A stretch of DNA of 8,489 nucleotides, taken from positions 1 to 8,489 of the forward strand of contig JAZUBN010000040.1 of assembly GCA_045638565.1 (NCBI GenBank), in the 5' to 3' direction. Position numbers and translations under genes: made by a program. The notes beneath the pieces are model-generated. The model did not search any database, had not been told where the DNA came from, and saw nothing but the letters and a program-made list of their open reading frames with translations. Position 1 is the first letter of the stretch. Every line of letters starts with the position of its first letter. Positions 5,007-8,489 of the stretch are shown one piece after another. The stretch is from SIG471 sp045638565 (GTDB lineage Bacteria > Bacillota > Clostridia > Oscillospirales > Butyricicoccaceae).

Positions 5007-6167
5007 ATGAAAGATATGAAATTCAACAGAAAAGCCATGATAGCTCTGGGTGTTGGCGCAACCTGCATCCTCATTTTCGTGGCTGTACAGAATATAGACC
5101 TTGTAGTTCATGCTCTCGGCTGGCTCAATAACCTTTTCCTGCCGCTCACTCTCGGCTTTGGTCTTGCAATGATAATCGACCTTCCGTTGAAATTCTTTGA
5201 AAAAAGACTTTTCAGAAAGAGTACCAATAAATGGCTGAAAAAGCTCCGCAAGCCGCTGGCTCTCATTCTGGCGATAGCGATAATCCTTACGATATGCGTG
5301 GGCGTTGTGGTGCTGGTAATCCCTCAGCTGACAGAAGGCGCAAGGGTTGTCTTTGAATCCGCGACAGAAATGATGAAAATCATCAAGGAAATGGACGGCA
5401 GACAGCTTGGAAATCTGCCATTCTTTGGCGACCTTCTCATGCGTACAGACAGAGACAGGCTGCTTACATCCTTTGCGGAAACTCTCGAAAGCAACACAGG
5501 CGCGCTGTTTGATACAGCCCTCGACGCTGTAAGCTGGCTTATCGATGTGCTTGTCAATGCATTCCTTGCATTCATCCTTGCGATTTATATCATATTCGAA
5601 AAGGACAAGCTTAAAAAGCAGTGCAAACGCTTTGTAAGAGCGTGGATGCCGCAGAAATCTGCCGACTGGATCTATCATGCCGCACTGGTGTCTGTCGATA
5701 TTATGCGTAACTTCATCGCAGGACAGACTATTGAAGCTGTCATCCTCGGCGTGTTGTGCTTCCTTGGAATGTTCATTCTCGACCTGCCTTATGCCGCAGC
5801 AATCAGCGCCCTTGTAGGCGTCACAGCTCTCATCCCTGTGGTCGGCTGCTTTGTGGGCATTATCGTAGGCGTGTTTATGATATATGTCGTCAGCCCTGTG
5901 AAATCGCTGGTTTTCCTTATTTTCCTTCTGATTCTCCATCAGGTGGAGGAAAATGCCATCTATCCGAAGGTAATGGGCAAAAAGGTAAATCTCCCGTCTC
6001 TGTGGGTTATGGCGGCTGTCATCATCGGCGGACGTCTTTCGGGCGCAACAGGTATGCTCCTCGGCGTGCCGATTACATCGATAGTTTATACCCTCACAAA
6101 AGAGGCAACCATCCGTCAGGAAGAAAAGAAACGCCTCCACGAAACCACTGAACAGGTATTTGAATAA
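5007..6167 (+). CDS. AI-2E transporter (DUF20/PerM/YdbI) family membrane protein
   Basis: A polytopic inner-membrane protein of 386 residues, a normal length for the family. Members have been linked to autoinducer-2 export (TqsA) or Na+/H+ exchange, but most are uncharacterised, so no substrate is assigned. About eight hydrophobic segments are seen: 11-28, 38-58, 84-106, 172-196, 241-259, 262-296, 298-311 and 328-363. A soluble stretch at ~110-170 follows the third helix, as is usual. Family signatures visible are FIAGQTIEAVILG (236-248), ALIPVVG (274-280), QVEENAIYPKVMG (312-324) and GMLLGVP (349-355). The C-terminus is charged. The start follows AGGGTG at 7-base spacing and a good promoter; a terminator follows at 6172, so it is a single-gene unit. 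Codon use is less biased than in gdhA. Confidence 0.92.
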   Translation: MKDMKFNRKAMIALGVGATCILIFVAVQNIDLVVHALGWLNNLFLPLTLGFGLAMIIDLPLKFFEKRLFRKSTNKWLKKLRKPLALILAIAIILTICVGVVVLVIPQLTEGARVVFESATEMMKIIKEMDGRQLGNLPFFGDLLMRTDRDRLLTSFAETLESNTGALFDTALDAVSWLIDVLVNAFLAFILAIYIIFEKDKLKKQCKRFVRAWMPQKSADWIYHAALVSVDIMRNFIAGQTIEAVILGVLCFLGMFILDLPYAAAISALVGVTALIPVVGCFVGIIVGVFMIYVVSPVKSLVFLIFLLILHQVEENAIYPKVMGKKVNLPSLWVMAAVIIGGRLSGATGMLLGVPITSIVYTLTKEATIRQEEKKRLHETTEQVFE

Positions 6168-6171
6168 AAAT

Positions 6172-6196
6172 AAAACTCCGCATTACGCGGAGTTTT
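6172..6196 (+). terminator. Rho-independent terminator of the DUF20 gene
   Basis: The perfect 10-base stem AAAACTCCGC/GCGGAGTTTT with loop ATTAC starts four bases after the stop codon. It continues in T residues (6197-6198, then CT). Confidence 0.93.
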
Positions 6197-6234
6197 TTCT
6201 ATACTTATTCACTTTTGACTTTTACCTATAACCT

Positions 6235-6262
6235 AAAAAAGACCCCCTTGTGGAGGTCTTTT
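6235..6262 (-). terminator. Rho-independent terminator of the racemase gene
   Basis: Read on the minus strand, AAAAGACCTCC pairs with GGGGGTCTTTT with one C/A mismatch around an ACAA loop. The run of six T residues (6235-6240 on plus) follows. It lies 10 bases beyond the racemase stop codon. Together with the terminator at 6172-6196 it insulates the convergent genes. Confidence 0.88.
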
Positions 6263-6271
6263 CTTATGCGA

Positions 6272-7000
6272 TTATTCTTCGTCGTAGTCGACCGAGCCTT
6301 TAAGCTCATAGCCGCAGGCGAGAACTGCCGCTCTTGCCTGTTCAAGTGTGCTGTCGAGAAGCTCATATTTCTTATCAAGACCGAAATGTTCGGAGATAAG
6401 AGGAAGCTCTGTGCAGCCGAGAACGAAATAATGAGCGCCGCGGGCAAGCATGGAATCGAGAATATCTGTGATTTCCTCGATGTTGCGTGGGTAAATACCC
6501 GCCTTTACATCGTAGATGAACTTGAGAAGAAGCTGCTGCTGGTCAGGGAGAGGGAAGACACATTCAACGCCTTCGTCAGCGAAGGCACGAGCGTAAACGC
6601 CCGACTGAAGAACGCCTGTTGTAGCAAGAATACCAACCTTCTTGTCTGTGCCGTAGCGTTCTCTGCCTGCCTTTGCGTTTACCTTGAGAATGTGGATGAA
6701 CTCACAGCCTGTGATTTCCTGAAGAGCAGGAGCAAAAAAATGAGCTGTATTGCATGGCATTGCAATAACTTCCGCGCCCATAATCATAAGACGGCGCACG
6801 CCTTCGATCATCTGTGGCAATGGATCATCGCCATCGTTTACGATATAATCTGTTCTGTCCTTGATCTGAGGATAGTTGTCGATAATGACATGAATATGGT
6901 CTCCGTCGCAGGATGCCTTTGTCAGGTTGACAACCTTTGTGAAGAAGTCAGCTGTGGCAAGAGGACCCATGCCGCCGAGAACACCAAGTACCTTTTTCAT
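6272..7000 (-). CDS. Aspartate/glutamate racemase family protein
   Basis: A cofactor-independent racemase interconverting L and D forms of aspartate and/or glutamate in the cytosol; 242 residues, normal for the PF01177-type family. The N-terminal signature VLGGMGPLATADFF (7-20) is present. Both catalytic cysteines are visible: C83 in MPCNTAH (81-87) and C196 in LGCTELP (194-200). R49 (KDRT) and K166 (YDVKAG) lie where archaeal aspartate racemase has substrate-binding Arg and Lys, compared from memory. This hints at aspartate or broad specificity over cell-wall MurI-type glutamate racemase. The start has GAGG six bases upstream; no strong promoter was found. It lies downstream of the M20D amidohydrolase on the same strand with a 223-base gap, so co-transcription is possible but not shown. 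The leader contains the inverted repeat at 7105-7170. Confidence 0.9.
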   Translation of the reverse strand: MKKVLGVLGGMGPLATADFFTKVVNLTKASCDGDHIHVIIDNYPQIKDRTDYIVNDGDDPLPQMIEGVRRLMIMGAEVIAMPCNTAHFFAPALQEITGCEFIHILKVNAKAGRERYGTDKKVGILATTGVLQSGVYARAFADEGVECVFPLPDQQQLLLKFIYDVKAGIYPRNIEEITDILDSMLARGAHYFVLGCTELPLISEHFGLDKKYELLDSTLEQARAAVLACGYELKGSVDYDEE

Positions 7001-7104
7001 ACAAAACCTCGTATTTTTTATCTGGATTTTACTCTGAACAAAAATTTATATTTTTGCAGGCGCCGGACAATCCGTAGACACGTTTATCGGCGAGAAGATT
7101 TTTT

Positions 7105-7170
7105 GTCAGAATGGCTAAAAGCCGCAGGCAATACTTTGTGTATTAACGAGGATTTTTAGCCATTATTGAC
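7105..7170. repeat. Long inverted repeat with internal stems, possible structured RNA
   Basis: AATGGCTAAAA (7110-7120) and TTTTAGCCATT (7154-7164) are perfect 11-base arms. GTCA/TGAC (7105-7108 with 7167-7170) extends them across a small bulge. The 33-base interior holds AATAC-TTTGT-GTATT (7130-7144) and a weak GCC-GCA-GGC (7121-7129). This could fold as a branched RNA on either strand. No U-run follows it, so it is not a simple terminator. On the minus strand it lies 105-170 bases upstream of the racemase start. Confidence 0.5.
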
Positions 7171-7180
7171 GGAAAATAAG

Positions 7181-7202
7181 CCGCTGAGAAGCGTGTTAGC
7201 GG
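7181..7202 (-). terminator. Weak hairpin after the M20D gene, possible terminator
   Basis: On the minus strand, 22-43 bases past the stop codon, CCGCT pairs with AGCGG, or CGCT-TCTC-AGCG internally. CTTATTTT follows. The short stem and interrupted T-run make termination doubtful; readthrough into the racemase gene is plausible. Confidence 0.3.
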
Positions 7203-7223
7203 GTTGTTTGGGGTCTGCCAATA

Positions 7224-8402
7224 CTACTTATTGCGCTTGAGCCAGTTGAATGCTGTGCTTGCATAGAGAGCGGAGCTGTATGCAAGACCGCTTTCGTCGA
7301 AGCGAACCATTGGGTTGTGCATTGGGGAATCGTAACCGTCGTCACGGCAGCCGCATGCGCAGGAAACCATAACTGCAGGAACCTTTTCGCCAACGTATGC
7401 GAAGTCTTCAGAGCCGTTTACAGAGCGGTTGTCTGTAACTTCAACATTTTCTTCGCCAACTGTTTCCTTGAAGATTTCAGCAAACTGGTTAACGAGTTCA
7501 ACATCGTTGATAACCGGTGGAGCATTTGCTTCATCGTATTCAACAACTGCTTCTGCGTTGTACATCTTAGCTGTTGCTTCAGCAACTTCCTTTACACGCT
7601 TGAGAGCCTGTTCACGGATCTTGGAATCGAGTGTACGGATTGTGCCGAGAATTTCAACGCTTTCCGGTGTGATGTTAGCTGCTGTACCTGCGTGGATGGA
7701 GCAGAAGTTGATAACGCTCATTGCCTGTGCAGGGATTTCACGAGCCTGGATACGCTGAACATTGAGAATGATGGAAGCAGCGATGGAGATAGGGTCGTTT
7801 GTGGAGTGTGGATATGCGCCGTGGCCGCCTGTACCCTTAACTGTGATAGTTACCTTGTCACCACTTGCATAGCAAGCGCCGCGTGTAACGTGAACGTGAC
7901 CTGTCTTGCGTGGTCCGCCGGAGCCAACGTGGATAGCCATAGCAGCGTCAACGCCTTCACAGATGCCAGCTTCAACCATCTTCTTAGCGCCCTGAAGTGT
8001 TTCTTCAGCAGGCTGGAACATGAACTTTACTGTGCCTTCAAGCTCATTTTCGCGTTCCTTGAGCATCTTTGCAGCTGCAAAGAGACCTGCGCCGTGAAGG
8101 TCGTGACCGCAGGAATGGCAGGAGCCGTTTGTGCAGGCGAATTCTTCGCCGGAACGTTCCATCATTGGGAGAGCGTCGATGTCAGCGCGGAGAAGGATTG
8201 TCTTGCCACCCTTGCCGATTGTGAATGTGAGACCGCAGTCAACGATTTCTTCAGCTTCGATGCCAATGTTCTTAAGTTCAGCCTTGAGGAAGTCTACTGT
8301 TGGACGAAGGTCAAAGCCAATACCGCCGTTCTGATGGATTGTGCGGCGTACACGGATAGTTTCAGGAAGGATTTCCTTTGCGCGAGCGAGAAATTCATTC
8401 AT
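7224..8402 (-). CDS. M20D-family amidohydrolase (N-acyl amino-acid/hippurate hydrolase-like)
   Basis: Hydrolyses the amide bond of an N-acyl amino acid or small peptide conjugate; the exact substrate is unknown. The 392-residue length is standard for the M20D group (hippurate hydrolase, IAA-amino-acid hydrolase, N-acetyl-diaminopimelate deacetylase relatives). Metal and catalytic residues are all visible: LLRADIDALPM (70-80), the Cys-His site C98/H100 in SCGHDLH (97-103), E133-E134 in QPAEE, H158 in AIHVG and H362 in MHNPMVRF. GGHGAYPH (192-199) lies in the dimerisation domain at roughly 180-295. There is no signal peptide, so it is cytosolic. The start at 8402 has GGAGGA at 8-base spacing; a second ATG four bases into the gene is out of frame. 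Codon bias resembles gdhA, suggesting high expression. The racemase gene follows downstream. Confidence 0.92.
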   Translation of the reverse strand: MNEFLARAKEILPETIRVRRTIHQNGGIGFDLRPTVDFLKAELKNIGIEAEEIVDCGLTFTIGKGGKTILLRADIDALPMMERSGEEFACTNGSCHSCGHDLHGAGLFAAAKMLKERENELEGTVKFMFQPAEETLQGAKKMVEAGICEGVDAAMAIHVGSGGPRKTGHVHVTRGACYASGDKVTITVKGTGGHGAYPHSTNDPISIAASIILNVQRIQAREIPAQAMSVINFCSIHAGTAANITPESVEILGTIRTLDSKIREQALKRVKEVAEATAKMYNAEAVVEYDEANAPPVINDVELVNQFAEIFKETVGEENVEVTDNRSVNGSEDFAYVGEKVPAVMVSCACGCRDDGYDSPMHNPMVRFDESGLAYSSALYASTAFNWLKRNK

Positions 8403-8440
8403 TTTATTGTTCCTCCATAGATTATTTTGTCAAGTAAATT

Positions 8441-8488
8441 GCCTTCCCCTCGATTCACACCCCAAACAGCAGGCTGTTCGGGGACCCC
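8441..8488. repeat. Palindrome-rich dispersed repeat at the right window edge
   Basis: GCCTTCCCCTCGA (8441-8453) is the exact reverse complement of 11-23. It is followed by an 11-base inverted repeat with one mismatch (8460-8470 with 8473-8483) and by GGGGACCCC (8480-8488). It lies upstream of the M20D gene and probably continues outside the window. Confidence 0.5.
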
Positions 8489-8489
8489 G

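Noticed and set aside
8405..8433. TTGACA on the minus strand upstream of the M20D gene as a promoter
   Set aside because: The matching -10 at 17-base spacing would overlap the start codon, so the transcript would lack the ribosome site. The true promoter is probably further upstream or outside the window.

Overview
The window (8,489 bases) looks like ordinary chromosome from a Gram-positive-type anaerobe, most likely Bacillota of the Clostridia/Negativicutes kind. Reasons: strong AGGAGG-type ribosome sites, sigma-A-like promoters with 17-base spacers, short U-tailed hairpin terminators, and a glutamate dehydrogenase that, compared from memory, resembles the Clostridium symbiosum NAD enzyme. 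Codon use in three genes is strongly skewed (GAA for Glu, AAG for Lys, ACA for Thr), suggesting high expression. The species cannot be named from sequence alone. No phage, transposase, CRISPR, rRNA or tRNA was seen.

Layout. 1-171: a hairpin-rich dispersed repeat, then the leader of the first gene. 172-1299 (+): M20-family metallopeptidase. 1321-1366: a second copy of the same repeat type, then a terminator (1388-1413) shared with a convergent small membrane-anchored protein (1427-1903, -) that carries a single Asp-box motif. 1904-2181: a 278-base gap rich in inverted repeats. 2182-3093 (-): RluA-family pseudouridine synthase. It is divergent from glutamate dehydrogenase (3264-4610, +); the two promoters lie back to back at 3129-3157 and 3178-3206. 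4611-5006: a gdhA terminator followed by a string of dispersed intergenic hairpin repeats. 5007-6167 (+): AI-2E/DUF20-family membrane protein with its own promoter. 6172-6262: two terminators facing a convergent aspartate/glutamate racemase (6272-7000, -). 7105-7170: a long inverted repeat with internal stems. 7224-8402 (-): M20D amidohydrolase, then another repeat up to the window end.

Together: four of the seven genes point to peptide and amino-acid use. Two M20 hydrolases could release amino acids from peptides or N-acyl conjugates, the racemase interconverts acidic amino-acid enantiomers, and GDH links glutamate to 2-oxoglutarate and ammonia. This is a thematic neighbourhood and not an operon, since most genes have their own promoter or terminator. 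I see no clearly new system. The best leads are the gdhA leader with mutually exclusive hairpins, the structured gaps at 2046-2175 and 7105-7170, and the covarying dispersed repeat family.
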